A stretch of 64,000 nt of DNA from Cylicocyclus nassatus (GCA_958299035.1 CATQJL010000223.1:74727600-74791599), one strand, 5' to 3'. Shown: positions 11,401 to 23,804, numbered from the stretch's first letter. Numbers and translations are program-made. The notes: generated by a model from the letters alone, not told the origin.

Positions 11401-12265
11401 ACACAATTGAGCGAAACCTCCGCAGAGCGTTTGTGAAAGTTCCGCCGGGTTACTGCGGAAGTTCCCAAACGAGGTAGTGTAGTGCGGAAGTTCCGAAGAA
11501 TGCGGATCACAACAGCAAAAGAACATGTTTGACATTGCACTATAATTGTTGACTAGGCGACATCGTAAGAGACAACACATTCAAAAACCTGCGGAAGTAC
11601 TGGCAGGTCAAAGTGGTGAGGAACCGATCAATTTTGGAAATTTTCGCAGCGTTTAGTAAATTCATGAGGAAGTTCCCTTTCTCAACCACTCTAACGTGAA
11701 GATTATGCGAAAGTTCCCATTTTCAAGTTCTGCACTTCTGCAATAGCAAACAAAATCCTGTAAAACCGCTGCAAATTTTGCTTTTCGATGATTTTGAGTT
11801 AGCAGTAAAATACAGGAAAAAATAGCAAACAAAATCCTGTAGAATCGCTGCAAATTTTGCTTTTCGATGATTCTGAGCTAGCAGTAAAATACAGGAAAAT
11901 GCTCAATGTTTGCTTACAGGTATGCTCAGAACGTTAAGTAACAATTTCTGGAATGCTATGTTCCTTTCACCACATTATGAGCTTTGACTTTTTTGTACTG
12001 TTCAGGAACGTTTGCCCAACAGATAAGAAAAGAAAGAATTTGCGCAGTCGTCTTGCTGAGACCAAATGGCGAAATTCGGAGCGCAGTTTACCTTGGAAAG
12101 TGATTGCTTTGAAATGAGTGACTGAGACTGTAGAAGACCGATTTAGGAAATTGTAAAAATACACTATTTCAGAGCGTTTGCTGAGAAAAGTTGTGTATGA
12201 TTGAACAGAGCATAGAAAATCTTGCAAAATTTTGTATATTCAAAACAAAATTTCGAGGAAGTTCC
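11400..12265. repeat. Cluster of GGAAGTTCC-like motifs
   Basis: GCGGAAGTTCC or a near variant (GAGGAAGTTCC, GCGAAAGTTCC) occurs at roughly 11453, 11488, 11668, 11707 and 12252, with weaker forms at 11435 and 11590. The copies are all on one strand and unevenly spaced. Function unknown. Confidence 0.45.
11742..11899. repeat. Two-copy 79-bp tandem repeat
   Basis: Units 11742-11820 and 11821-11899 both begin AATAGCAAACAAAATCCTGT and end ATACAGGAAAA, differing at only a few positions. This is a recent local duplication. Confidence 0.9.
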
Positions 12266-12299
12266 GTTGCAAATATGAGTGTATTTGTGCTCCCAAACC

Positions 12300-15200
12300 T
12301 CAAATATGATAGTATTTTTTGTTGTTGACTCAAAAATGCATCAGAGGAGTCGAAAAGAAAAAGAACTTGTTCACCATCAGAAAGGAAAATCTGGCTCCAA
12401 AATATACTTTGATAGGAGAAGTAAATTGACCCTTAAAAATAGATGATGTACTCTTATGGTTGAGAGAAGAATTCCTTAATGAATCTCGAAAAGAAGTCCT
12501 CAATAAATTTTCAATAAAGGTTTTCGGTGTTACGAAAATACGATAATTTGCATTAATTTCCTGGTCCGCATAGATGAATAAATACCACGAAATAAGAACT
12601 AGAAAAACTGGTCTATTGAGTCTCTGAAAACACTGAATGAAAACGAGTCTCAGTCTATGAAAAAAACAAGTTTTAGATTGACGACTCTGCCATAAAAGTC
12701 AGTGAGAACGGTTTACCGCACTCAAGTACAAATAATGGAAAGGCCGTTTGCTGAGTAGTGCGAGCAAAGTGCAATGCAAATACAAAACGAGTCTCGAGGA
12801 GTACTGAATTTCGGTCTGTGCGCCTTTCATTCGATCACAAATGTATATGTACTTTAGTGTCATGCACAAGTGTCACATGATACGAGCCTGTGAGCAAAAA
12901 TATGAACTCTACTTAGAAATCAGCAATCAGTACACATGAGATTTTTGAGGAAAGAAGTTTGGGTAGATAAATCGGATTTCCAGGACCGGAACTGTGTTTG
13001 AATGTGCACTGTCCAATTATGCCTCTCAGTTCAAAATTGGAAAGAACCATAATATACTCTAGCAAATTCCTCGTCAAATTTTTAGGGACAGGCAAAGTTT
13101 TGAATGAAGAAGCACACTGCTTCTCAACCTTTTCAGAGGAAAAACCTTCCCGCCTTAACATTTTCACATCAACCTTTTCACCTTTTTCTTTAAAAGCTTT
13201 GAATTTTTTTTTCAATTTTGAAGCGAACTCTGAACTTTGAAGAAGAAGAATGATGGTGAGTTTTCACAAATGCCATCAATTTTCTAGAATCTTGCATTAT
13301 CGTACTTAAGCAATTATCCAACATTCTGGAAAAAAGGGAAAATGGAGGAGATGATACTGTTCTTACAATCCTTTGATTTTTTAGAACAATAAATCATCGT
13401 AGTGAATGTAAGATGTTATCCGCACTATTGTAACTCCTGTAGGTCAGTGAAAAACCCACGCCCCTTTTTGGTCCACCACTGGTTAGGGTCAGAATTGTGT
13501 AAATACCCTTTTTCATGTCTGCACTCCTCAACCTTGTCTTTATATGCCGAGGAGAGGTTGAGGGAAGCACAAATCATAGAGACGCAAAAAACAAATCACG
13601 CACAAATCACAGAAACTCTGTTTGTGTCTCAGTTATTCCCTTCATTTTTTATAATCCAAAAACATTCTGTGGGCCACAACTTGAAATTTTTAGAGTGTCT
13701 TTAGTGTGTAATATAAAAATATGTCTCACAATTGGTAATCGGAAACTTGGTCCAAATCAACACTCGATTTTTTTCTCTTTCAAAGTATCATATGGTGTTA
13801 CCATGTTCGCATTTCAGAGTAGATCTTTTGGCTAAACTCAAAAGCTAGATTATTAAGTACGAATACCAAAGCTCTCATGAGAATTTTTGCACGCTAGGGA
13901 ATGATTTTCGCTTTCGCAACTGAATCATCAATAGATCAGAGTTTGACTCCTCAAAGCACATTACTATTAGACAAATTGCTTTCATGCATGCGTAAATGTG
14001 CGTAAACTCCGAACCCGTCACTTGCAGATACAAAATACTCGCTTCGAATCAAATTCACTAAAAGTCCAATAGCTTCTTCATGGTTCGATGAGTACGATAA
14101 TGAAAAGCACTTTTGTTGACAAAACTATATGACCACACCGATTTTCGTTGAATAAGCAAACTAACAGTCATTCCACTGCCTGATGAAGATAAAAAATGAA
14201 AACTGATTGGGTGCAAAAAGAACTCAAAAATTATTCCCTTCCTACCGTAAACTTATAGATCCTTTGAATACTCGGAAATTGACATAAGGCTATTTCAGAT
14301 TATTTGGTACATACAGAAGGAGAGAACGACAAAAGTGCACAATGGTTGCTAGCTATGAATCGAAACTTATACGGAAGTTGACAGCTCATACAGTGCTTAT
14401 TTTTTGTGGCATATTGAAAATTATTTCTGGTGAAAGATTAACAACAGAAAGAAAATGCCAGACCATGCAATAACCTCTTAATTTTCAGTTCCATTCTGGG
14501 ACTAATCCGGTACGAGGAAAAGAACACCATCGCAGAGCAAAACTCCGTGTCCGTCAAGGAATTTTATACTGAACGTTTTGTTACCACAAAAGCTATTTTG
14601 CTATTTTTATTCGTTCTTTGTTTACTGTTTTTCCCCTAAATATCACATGATGTTGACACTTTCTTCCTCACATATTGCTTGTGATCCTGACAATTCATGC
14701 CCTAGTCATAAAGGAGTTCTCTTGTAAAAGTAAGTATCACTGCGCTACAGCATAAAGAGTGAAAAACATGGGGTTGACAGCTCAATTACCATCAAATGAG
14801 CGGTTCTTACTGGTACTGGACAAAATACAGGTAATGAATCAATGTTTGGCAGTAGCGCACTTATGCGATAACCGATTTTTGACCACCTCTTCAACAAAAG
14901 TTCGTGCTCATCTCTTCTCGGAAAAGTTACGGATTTCGAAAAAAATGGCAAAATCAATTCTCCTAAGATGTTGGTTTGGCATTTTTCCCTCGAAAGACGT
15001 AAGTACAAATAAGAGCTCGATTAGCACAAACTTTGCTCGCAGTCAACAATCATTTAGGAAAAGAAAGTCAGCAAATTTATATTACTGGCTGTTCTGGATT
15101 TTATTGCAAAGTTTTAGACGGGTTCACTTCAAATCGCCCATACTCCAAAAAATCTTCTTCCATTTTTACCTCTGCACTCAAAGCTTTGGAACAAGCAACG

Positions 15201-16030
15201 TTTTTTGGAAAGTGTGTGAGTCGCCTTTCCAACAAAATTTATACCAGGCAAGAACATTGTCACGGGAAGAAGTAACTAATTTTTGGAAATGATGTGACAG
15301 AACTTTCGAAACAATCTAGGATTCCAATAGTAGTAAAAATGATGTAGATCTTTGGACCATAATTACGCTAATTGTATACAGGAGAACGACGGTTCCTTTT
15401 TCAACCGCCAGTAAAAGGTTCCCATACGCTGGAGTTGAAACTGAATTTAAGTGGGACACAAGGCTGTTGTCGGCTATAGAGAAGAAATTCACTGCATTTT
15501 ATGGAAGTTTGAAATAGCTTTAAGGGAATTTTATTTATATGTGGCTTCTGCCACCCCGCGAAAAATCAACAGGATGTGATGTTAATTTTTGAATTATTGC
15601 AGCCACAGAAATTAAGAAAAAATGTCTTGATTATAGGTGTTGAAGTGCATCTCAACATTTGGTTCAGAGTTGGTCCATAGTCTGATTTGTCACTGTCATT
15701 TAATTCACGAGCTAAGAGGTATCTACATAAGAAGCTGGAGACGGTGAATCCATAACACGGATCTTAAGCAAAAACGGCTTTATAATTATTGTAAATTTCA
15801 AGAAATCAGATCAAGAGATCAGGGATCTTCTCAGCAATGAATGAAATTCAGTTAATGTTTGTCGATTTTTATCTTAAAGACTTTCTGCGTATATAATTAA
15901 AGTCTGCCAGTACATCAAATCAATCATATAGTGGGAATATAGGCTGACTCATATATTTTCCGATTTCACTGGAATCACTATATCTCAACAACGAGTGCAT
16001 CTACAACGGTACAAATACATGGTCGTACTC
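12300..16030. other. Long AT-rich stretch, no gene recognised
   Basis: Contains several 80-177-codon frames, the longest at 14759-15292 (+). None has a recognisable motif, and a different protein-like frame runs across 15033-15275. No tRNA, LTR or TIR pair is evident. An exon of an unfamiliar gene cannot be excluded. Confidence 0.4.
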
Positions 16031-17170
16031 CCGTTGCGTGAATTATACAGGGTGTCCCAAAAAGATGTGCACACTGTTTGATTTTGAATAACTCTCTAAT
16101 TGTGAAGTCTTTCAAAAAGCTCTGGGTGAATCCGATTTTGCTCCGGGTGAATCCGATTTTTCTCTCCAGATTGTAAGCGTGAGTGCGAGAGTGACATTGC
16201 GAAAGGAAGCTATACAGCGATGACTGGGGCAAGACAAAATTTTAGCACGATATGATCCACTTTCCTCCCAGAAACGTAAGTGGAGTTAACGGAATCGATC
16301 ACCCCTTAGTATATTTTAGCCTAAGTCTGAGAATATCTGTCGGCGATCATGGATCTTCACAAATCATAACTGGGCATATTGATTCCCTCAAACTTAGGAG
16401 GACCATAGATCTTAACTCTGTCTGGCAAGAATTCAACCAACTTTGGCAGTGTCTTCTTCTTACAGCAATAGACAAACTGACACTGTCCGGAAAACCTTTG
16501 GTAGTGTAAGCTATCAAAGGTAGTGTGGCATATCGTAGTGCAAGTTGGAAACAGTGGTAATAGCTCTAAAAAAGAGTCTAATATCTTTTAATTCAGGAAA
16601 CTTATGATAATTTTAGGTCAGAAGAAGAACAATTATTTTCAGTCTCTTTGATTGTCTCGATAGTTGTGGTTCAGCAAGAGTCCAAATTTTTGCCGTTTTA
16701 TATGCAATTAGGCTTCCTATAAAACAAGAATATAAAGGAGAGCAGTGTAAGAATGTTCATAAACACTCTCACTTGCTGCGAATATTCCTGCGACTGGCGC
16801 TTGGAAGGAATGATAAAGCTTATTGTTCTGAGCAACAGTCGCCCAAGCTGGAATAAAATCGTTGCGAAAACACTGAAACAGAACAATTTAAAGAAAAACG
16901 CACTTTTTACGATTTTTCGCAAACAATTCTACCATAATCGAAGAGATAAGGGCTGGGTGGTTGTCTGGGTTATGAACAGAAGCGAGATCTATAAAATCCA
17001 CGAAGAAACCACCTGAAAAGAGGTAAACTAGGAGAGAAACAAGAGATTTTCGAAAACAAGATTTTTGCCGGATTTCTCGACCAAATCCGAAAATGCGGTT
17101 TTGGGACGCTGTCAGCGTGAAAATAGAGATCAAGAGCTTCAAAATGATATATAGCTTGCTATAATTGGGG
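16031..17170. other. No gene; one transposon-like end
   Basis: ACAGGGTGTCCCAAAAAGAT at about 16048 resembles a terminus common to many DNA transposons, and GGGTGAATCCGATTTT-type sequence is duplicated near 16124 and 16144. I find no matching inverted end. Frames of 74-87 codons overlap on both strands at 16698-17142 and look non-coding. Confidence 0.35.
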
Positions 17171-17199
17171 TTCGAAACAACAAAGAAAAGGGTACCAAA

Positions 17200-17390
17200 G
17201 CCAGATGCGCCGTGCCCCGCGTTTAGGGTAGCGAGATAGCGCGCACCGCGCGGAGACGTAGACGAGCAGCGGAGACAGGCCAGAGCCGACGGGGCATTTG
17301 GCTCTGGTAGATCTCCGCGGGGCCTTAACGAAACCCTGCAACATTATATATCACCAGTGCGTCACTCTGCTCCGCAGAGGCTCGCACTGG
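17200..17390 (+). repeat. GC island with two strong nested hairpins
   Basis: Hairpin 1: CCAGAGCC (17280-17287) with GGCTCTGG (17300-17307), enclosed by GGAGA/TCTCC (17271-17275/17312-17316). Hairpin 2: CCAGTGCG (17354-17361) with CGCACTGG (17383-17390), enclosing CTCTGC-TCC-GCAGAG through symmetric 3-nt internal loops. The block is much more GC-rich than its surroundings. It could be a structured RNA or a transposon subterminal region; neither is established. Confidence 0.5.
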
Positions 17391-18000
17391 CCCTACTTTC
17401 TGTATGCCTTACTCATTCCCGCATAATAGTGACATTGAAACTCACCGCGTTATGCAGCTTATCACGAATGATTTGTGAACAGCCACTCATTCCTAGAGCT
17501 TTTTTGCATGAGATCGGTATTTCCATGTGGATGAAACTTTTCTTGAAACAATAAATGCAAACTTGTGTAGGTTTGTGGACTTTTTATGGCTTGGTAGTCG
17601 CCATAACGACATTTATCGTGGGCTACATCTCTGTGCAAAAATCGTCTCAAATGATCAGTTAAAATCTTGGGAAACTGAGCATTTACGCAACTAATTCTTT
17701 TTGGCGCCATCTTCGTAAAGTAACCAACTTTAGTCGAATTTTTTGGGCTAAAGTCTATGACTTGTATAGTAGCTTGTCAAACATATCCGCGACTTTGCAA
17801 AAAGTTTATATACGGACCCAATTTTGCTGGCCAGAAGTAAAGTGGACCCGTTTCACGCGCAATTTCTAAGGGATCCACTTATCGGATCCGCTTGTGCTTT
17901 TGCACAATGGACTTTCCTGCTGCTAGGATGTACTATGCAAAATTTGGGCTAAATAGGTTGGCTGGAACTCTTCCTACGAATTTCGTGACAGACAGAGATT

Positions 18001-18023
18001 CACACACACAGACACACACACAA
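18001..18023. repeat. CA/GA dinucleotide microsatellite
   Basis: An imperfect (CA)n tract directly after GACAGACAGAGATT. Such tracts often lie near transposon ends, but no element boundary is visible here. Confidence 0.7.
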
Positions 18024-18099
18024 ACTTAAACAACCCTTAGCCCGTTATTATAAGTTATGATTCTGATCGCCATGACACAACGAGGAGAACTTACAAGTC

Positions 18100-18935
18100 C
18101 CAAGCTTCAATCATTCATTAACGAGATAGACCAGCGTTTTCGTGCGCGACTGTCTGCGCAAGATTTAAGCGCAGTTTCTCGTTTTTATTTAACTTCAACA
18201 GCTTTCCTAAGCTTCTGAAACTCGATTTTTGTCGAATAAGAATTTAATTGAGAAATGTTTTCTTGAATTCCGGGAAAATTTCACAGAAACCTTCTCTTCA
18301 ACTAAAAAAGGCTTTGAAAACGCAAATTCTCGATTTCAATGAGATGACCTAAAGATACTATTTCCTATATTTGCTTCATTAATATTCGTTCCGGTAGAAT
18401 CAGGATAATAACATCCGGGACTTCGCCCCACAAGACTTTTTTTTCAGGTGAAGGTTGTGTCCCCTCATAGCTCTCAAAGTGAAGGTTACGTACGTGGCTC
18501 TCTGTATCGAGGGTATGTTTAAAACACACTTTCTGATAAGAAAAAAACAGCAAATGCCGAAAATGCTCCTTTTTGTTCTTTGAGAAGTCCCTCTTCGGAA
18601 GCTTAGGATTCAAAGCAGATTAGCTTTTCGTCGAAAGTAACTAGTATGTTCTAAAGAGCATGATCAGCTTTTCTCAATGATATACGCATCTTGCCGCAAA
18701 TCAACCGCTCTTCAAAGAAATGAAGACGAGAATGAAAACTCAACGAACTTATGAAACGATCTAATATAAAGGAGAAAGAATGTTTCCTTTGTTGCCTTCC
18801 TCGCATGAGCTTCATCTATCTTTTCCGTGCAGTCTCAAAGACTTGTTTTGAAGTGTAACTGCCATATCGAAGAGTTTTCGGTTGCTAACACGACGCGAAA
18901 TTATCTGGAAGAAAGGAAGTTTGTAAAGACTATAC
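18100..18935. other. No gene recognised
   Basis: AT-rich sequence with short frames only. I see nothing to annotate. Confidence 0.4.
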
Positions 18936-18939
18936 TTTC

Positions 18940-19045
18940 TGCGCTCCAATGCGCCATATTAGTGGCGCACGACTCGGGAGCGCAAAACCGCGTTGCGCCT
19001 GGCACCCGACACTGCGGAGTCTCCGCGCGCCGCGCGGACGCCCTG
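18940..19045 (+). repeat. Second GC island with nested hairpins
   Basis: TGCGCTCC (18940-18947) pairs with GGAGCGCA (18977-18984), enclosing TGCGCCA (18950-18956) with TGGCGCA (18963-18969). CCGCGCGCCGCGCGG near 19020 is a further self-complementary block. The architecture resembles the island at 17.2-17.4 kb. Confidence 0.5.
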
Positions 19046-19059
19046 TTTCTGTAGTGTGA

Positions 19060-20400
19060 TTCACATCAAAGCATCTCTTCGTCACGTTTATGATTCAAGT
19101 TAGTTTGGCAATTGCCCATTCTTTCTTCATCTCCCTTAATTGGCGCACTTTGCTCATCCAATGAACAGATCTGCTCTTACCGCGACCTCTCCCTCCTCTT
19201 CCGGTCCCAATACAACCCGCTCTCCCTCTCCCCTCCCCCATGTCGGGGCGCCTTACCCCAGCCTTGGTCTTGTTTACAAGTGTATCACAGTCTTGAGGAC
19301 GTTTATCGTTGAGTCACCGAAAAAACGGACATTTTCAATTGGAAAAAACCAGATAAAAAGACAAAAACTAACTATGATCTTATGGATAGGAACTAAGAAA
19401 AGCTGGCTCCAAATATCTTTTCGTTGCAGCAGTAAATATTCTTCTTTATTCGTTGCTAATTTGGGATCGTGCTGCTTCTGTTTGTATATTCTCACTCAAT
19501 TCTGCTGTTATCCTATCATATGGAATGTTCAGTTTTCTAGTGTCTTCACGAAGTAACAAAAAAGCACTCATGATGAACGAGAAGTTTCTGAAAGAAGCTA
19601 TAATTTAAATGTGCTTGAATCCACCATGGTCGGCAACGAGCTGGGTAGGCACAATGTTGCAAATTATTCTTGGAAAAATGTTATGTACGGGATGCTACTG
19701 CAAAGACTGGCAGCTTATTTTTCGTTTAAAACTCCTTCAAAACGATTTCAAATATTACGGGTAATGCCGGATTATCAACGTCCGCTTTCTGGGGCTTGTG
19801 GATGTGCGTTACCTGGCAATATTGTTCGTTGAACTGGTCATTTCCAACATCAACTCTTTACGACAGAATTTTCTTCTGTGATTTATACATTCAACTAATT
19901 TCTCATTGAAACTTGCGTGTCTTCTATGCCTGTCGCTGCAGCTGATTCGACAGTTGTTGATAAACATAATCATTTACGGGCAGTAATATCGCTGTTTGCA
20001 GTTTAGGAATGAATAAAATGAAATAATAGCTGATCATCGATTGATCGACGCCTGGCAGAGAATTGCCTTTTGAGTATTTGACTGCAGGCGAGTGCAAGTT
20101 GAATACTCTTACAAAAACATCCGCACTGCGGTGGCGGATGATGATGTTGCTCAGTGTGGTGTTGGATGGAGGACAATAGGGTTGCCGATAGGCTCCACTT
20201 TCGCGGACAGCTGGCACGAGGCAGTAGTAGTGAAGGCGCGTACAAATGTCCGCGCGAAACCTCCTCTTTCGTCGACTTGCGTGTCTTCTAGTACCCTGCG
20301 GTGATCATATATGTGCTGGCTGCATCTCGCATATCATAACTATATACACAGCACAGGGGTGCTCATAAAGTCATCGTTGCCGCGGCGAAGTCAGCAATTC
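19060..20400. other. No gene recognised
   Basis: Frames at 19140-19556 and 19924-20217 are low-complexity or overlap antisense frames of similar length; no domain is recognisable. Confidence 0.4.
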
Positions 20401-20568
20401 CGCCCGTAGTAAACCTCCGTCATCCTAGAGCAGCTGCGGCGGGCCTCAGTTGACGTTGCGGCGCCTTAGCGCAGTGTCAAGCGAGCCATCGATCCGGATG
20501 CAGATCGTTTTGTAGGCATGATAAAAACTGCGTGTTGTCAAAGAAGAAACAAGTCAAGAGATTGTGCA

Positions 20569-20638
20569 GGTTTGGTCAAGTGGCTAAAGCTAGTGTGATG
20601 CACGCGGCAGCACCGGGGTTCGCGACCGGCAGGTGCTG
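20569..20638 (+). repeat. tRNA-like pol III segment in E1
   Basis: A-box-like TGGTCAAGTGGC (20573-20584) and B-box GGTTCGCGACC (20617-20627) with normal tRNA spacing, followed by a T-run. Sequence downstream (ATCGCCGGGGCAA, then TTTGATAGC) is shared with E2. This looks like the head of a tRNA-derived SINE. Confidence 0.55.
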
Positions 20639-21875
20639 ACCTTTTTGCTATATCGCCGGGGCAAACTTTGATAGCAGCCACTATCAAAAAATCGATGGTG
20701 GGCGCTGTCTTTGCTGCGCAAACGAAGACATAAACCGGATACAATAATTTAGCATCAAGATTCATAAAAAAATTGTGATTTTTGGAAGAGAAAAAGGGAG
20801 TTTCATTTCTATGTCAAGCATTTTTCGAAAAATGTAAAAATTTGATCAACATAGCCGAAGCTGACACGAAATATGTAGAAAAAATTGTTATCCCATTTTT
20901 GCTGCGATCAGCTGTTCATTGATCATTCCCATCCGTATGGCCTAGGGCACAGTGTCCACGATACCGTCGCGCTGCGATTTCTGAATTACGACAACTGTTA
21001 CGCACTCGTTGCATGTCTATGGCTCTGCTACGGCGCTTGTGATACTCGTCCGGCGCGACGGATCGCGGACGTTTTTAGCTAGGGCATAGTTCTGCAGCGA
21101 TAATCGCCGCGATTCCGGCAAAACTCAGCGATGTCGCGTCGCGCGTGCTGCACGGGCGACTGAGCGATATCGCTGAGGTTGGAATGAGATTTTGAGAGAC
21201 TTTCATAGACATGCATTGATGTTTAACTCGTTTTTATTTGAGGAAATGGAAAATCTTTGTGTAAGAAGTTGTGTAATTGTTGGGTGTGTCCCGTTTGCTA
21301 TACAGATCTAAACTAATTTGTTTTTGGTGCCTTTTTTGTGAGTAATTGCTTTTTGCAAACAAAACTTGTGAATTGTCATTTCATGTCGCATGGATAATCT
21401 CACGTTTTGCAATTCACATAATTGCAGGAGAATTTCTGTTTTTGATACTGGTGCATCAGCACAAAACAGTTATGTTTGTGTGTTTCCGCAGTCTTCTAGT
21501 GCTGTGCTCGAATTTATTTCTGAAAAACTCCTAGTAAATTTTTGCTAGGCGCTAAAATGCCCACGTCATCTTTCCAATATGTTCCTTCTGATTGCTTCTT
21601 CCAAAAACTTAGCGAACAGTGTCCTAGTTATAGCTGTTAGCTCATAGGGCAGCAATCGTAGGCGAGAATTTGCCAAAAAGTGGTTAGCTTATGAGTAATG
21701 GACTTGATGAAAGACAAACAAATGAAAATTTCTGTACTCGAGTATCATCACGATTGGCATGAGCAATGATGGATGCCGAGAGTGAGTAAGCGGAATATTC
21801 ATGAGAACAAATCCAGTCAGCTTTTGTGCAAAAACTTGGGATCGCGTGCACGATGCCCATGTCCTCTCGAAGAGC

Positions 21876-21946
21876 GATTTCGTCGTCGCGATTTCGTCGC
21901 CCAAACCATCCAAATCCCCGACGACGAAATCACGGCGACGAAATCG
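21876..21946 (+). repeat. Interleaved inverted repeats
   Basis: Two 13-bp perfect inverted pairs in the order A-B-A'-B': GATTTCGTCGTCG (21876-21888) with 21919-21931, and CGATTTCGTCGCC (21889-21901) with 21934-21946. It sits in the extra segment of E1. Confidence 0.7.
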
Positions 21947-22501
21947 TGGACACTATGCCTGTTGCCTATGCCACCCTATTTGTGCAATTTCGGGCACTGT
22001 CGTCTGCAGAATCAGCCAGCTGACGTTTCCCGTAAGTTACTCACGAGCAAGTTACGGGATTTGTGTCTGCGTCTCCTTGCAGACACGCTATCTCCATAAG
22101 CCACGCCAATGGCGACAGCCTAGCTTAGGGCAGGCAGCGCAGCTCATTGCGGCAGCTGACCGGCCGCTTGGCTGTCAGCCCAGCGTCTATTCTTAATGCA
22201 CTGTAGCAAGGGGGATCGTCAGATTAGCTTACGGATCTCTTCTGAGGGGGTCATCGCAGATCACCTGAGCTGAGAGGGGGTTTACTACGGGCCACTTTCT
22301 TTTTTTCTCCCAACCTCTTTTCCAAAAGTGTTCAGAAGCTCCCCCCCCCTCATACTCAGCTTCATTAGCAGTAACGTTGATTGATTCTATCGTCACCAAG
22401 CGACAGCTCTCCTCATTTGTATGTTATGAAGCTGTGTCAACTCAAATTTGTATCTAATCGCGTTAATACATTTTGAAAAACTTGAGTGTACATGAAACTA
22501 T

Positions 22502-23380
22502 GGCCCGTAGTAAACCCCTCCCCCCCATCCCCATCAAGGCATCTCTCTCGACGCGGACCGGAGTTGAGGTCATCGCGCCTCAGCCCAGCATACGGCGAGC
22601 TATTGATTTGGATGCGGATCACTGCCGAGGCATTGCAATCAAATGTGTACTTGAAAAAGAAGCACTCGAGCTGGTTTGGTCAAACGGGTAAGCGATTGGA
22701 GTTACGCACGCGCGGCCGTAGTTCGACTCCGTCTACCAACTCGCTTTTTGATGCATCGCCGGGCAATCTTTGATAGCGGCCACTATAGCAATCGATGATG
22801 ATCGCTATCAAGGACTTCGCCAAGCAAATACACGGATAAAACAAAAACACAATTTGCGACGAAAATTTTATGAAAAAACGAAATGATAGTAGCGTGTATT
22901 CAATGAAATAAATGAATGAGTTCTCGTCTTGTACAGCCAGTGAGAAAAAAATCAGTAAGATTTACAAAAAAGAGAAGAATTTGTTTTTTTGTTTTCCTCG
23001 CCAAAATCAGCTGTTCATCGATCCTCTCCTTTTCGGGCGCGGTTGTGCAGTTTTGCGCCGATTTTTTCTGCTTTTTTTTGGCAAAGCTGTGTGTATCGTA
23101 AGTTACTCAGGAGCAACTTATGTTAGATGCAGTCAACTCTTGTCTGCGTCTCCTCTTTTACACGCTATTTTCATTCCTCTAACATCAGTTCACGTTCAGT
23201 TCAACTCAACGTGAGCGGATGTGGAACAGTTGACTGCAGCAGGTGGACAGATGGCCAACTATCAGTTGACTTGACCATCTTATAGCATGGGAAAGTGGAC
23301 GGTCATCAGTTCACCTCACCTAAGCTTAACTGATGGGATAAGTTGAGTTCACCTCAACTGATCAAATTTTACTGCGGGCC
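22502..23380. mobile_element. GTAGTAAAC-TIR element E2
   Basis: An 879-bp element from GGCCCGTAGTAAACCCC to the inverted GGCCCGCAGTAAAAT, flanked by TAT on both sides (22499-22501, 23381-23383). Homologous to E1 over most of its length. The internal tRNA-like segment is at 22673-22740. The right part is rich in CAGTTGA/TCAACTG repeats that pair with one another. Confidence 0.65.
22673..22740 (+). repeat. tRNA-like pol III segment in E2
   Basis: A-box-like TGGTCAAACGGG (22677-22688), B-box AGTTCGACTCC (22720-22730), and flanks GGTTTGG/CTACCAAC that nearly pair as an acceptor stem. It is in the same relative position as in E1, about 170 bp from the left terminus. Confidence 0.6.
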
Positions 23381-23410
23381 TATAGATCAACTCAGCAAAG
23401 TGGTACTTAC

Positions 23411-23718
23411 CAGTGGCGGACCGAAAGGGGCTGGACGGCCCCCCCCCCCCGAGAATAGATCGCGAAATTTTTGAAACTTACCTATACGGGTTATAAAAAT
23501 GTGCAAACGACTTGTTTATTTTTGTAATTGATTAAAATAATTTTTGAGATTTTTTAAAAATTTAAATCAGCCGCCCCCTTTTCCAGATTTTTGGGGTTAG
23601 GGACCCGCGAAAATTTTGAGAAGCATCCCAAAAAAATTTTCCAGGTGCGTGGCTAACGCCACGCACCTTCATTTTGTCCCCCCCCCCCCCCCGGCCGGAA
23701 ATCCTGGGACCGTCACTG
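23411..23718. mobile_element. hAT-type MITE with perfect 8-bp TSD
   Basis: A 308-bp element starting CAGTGGCGGACC and ending in the inverted CAGTGACGGTCC. It is flanked by GTACTTAC on both sides (23403-23410 and 23719-23726). Contains C-runs near each end (23441 and 23680) and no coding frame. The 8-bp duplication and CAGTG termini identify the hAT superfamily. Confidence 0.9.
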
Positions 23719-23804
23719 GTACTTACTGAAGCAGCATTTTCGACTAAACGAAAAATTGTGAACACTTTTGAAAAAGAGGTTGGGAGAAAAAGAGAAAGTG
23801 TGTT

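Larger units (their letters stand above)
20401..22293. mobile_element. GTAGTAAAC-TIR element E1
   Basis: Starts GCCCGTAGTAAACCTCC and ends in the inverted GGCCCGTAGTAAACCCC (22276-22293). Its first ~650 bp and last ~270 bp align with element E2 at 22502-23380, and the extra ~950 bp between about 21070 and 22025 looks like a later insertion. It carries a tRNA-like segment (20569-20638). No transposase. The GG start suggests a PIF/Harbinger-like MITE. Confidence 0.6.

Noticed and set aside
14759..15292. 177-codon open frame
   Set aside because: No domain, no signal, competing frames of similar length on both strands; AT-rich chance frame is more likely.
16045..16070. GGGTGTCCCAAAAAG transposon-like end
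   Set aside because: No inverted partner or target duplication found, so no element can be delimited.
19140..19556. 138-codon plus frame
   Set aside because: Ser/Pro low-complexity start, then AT-rich chance sequence; no splice or domain support.
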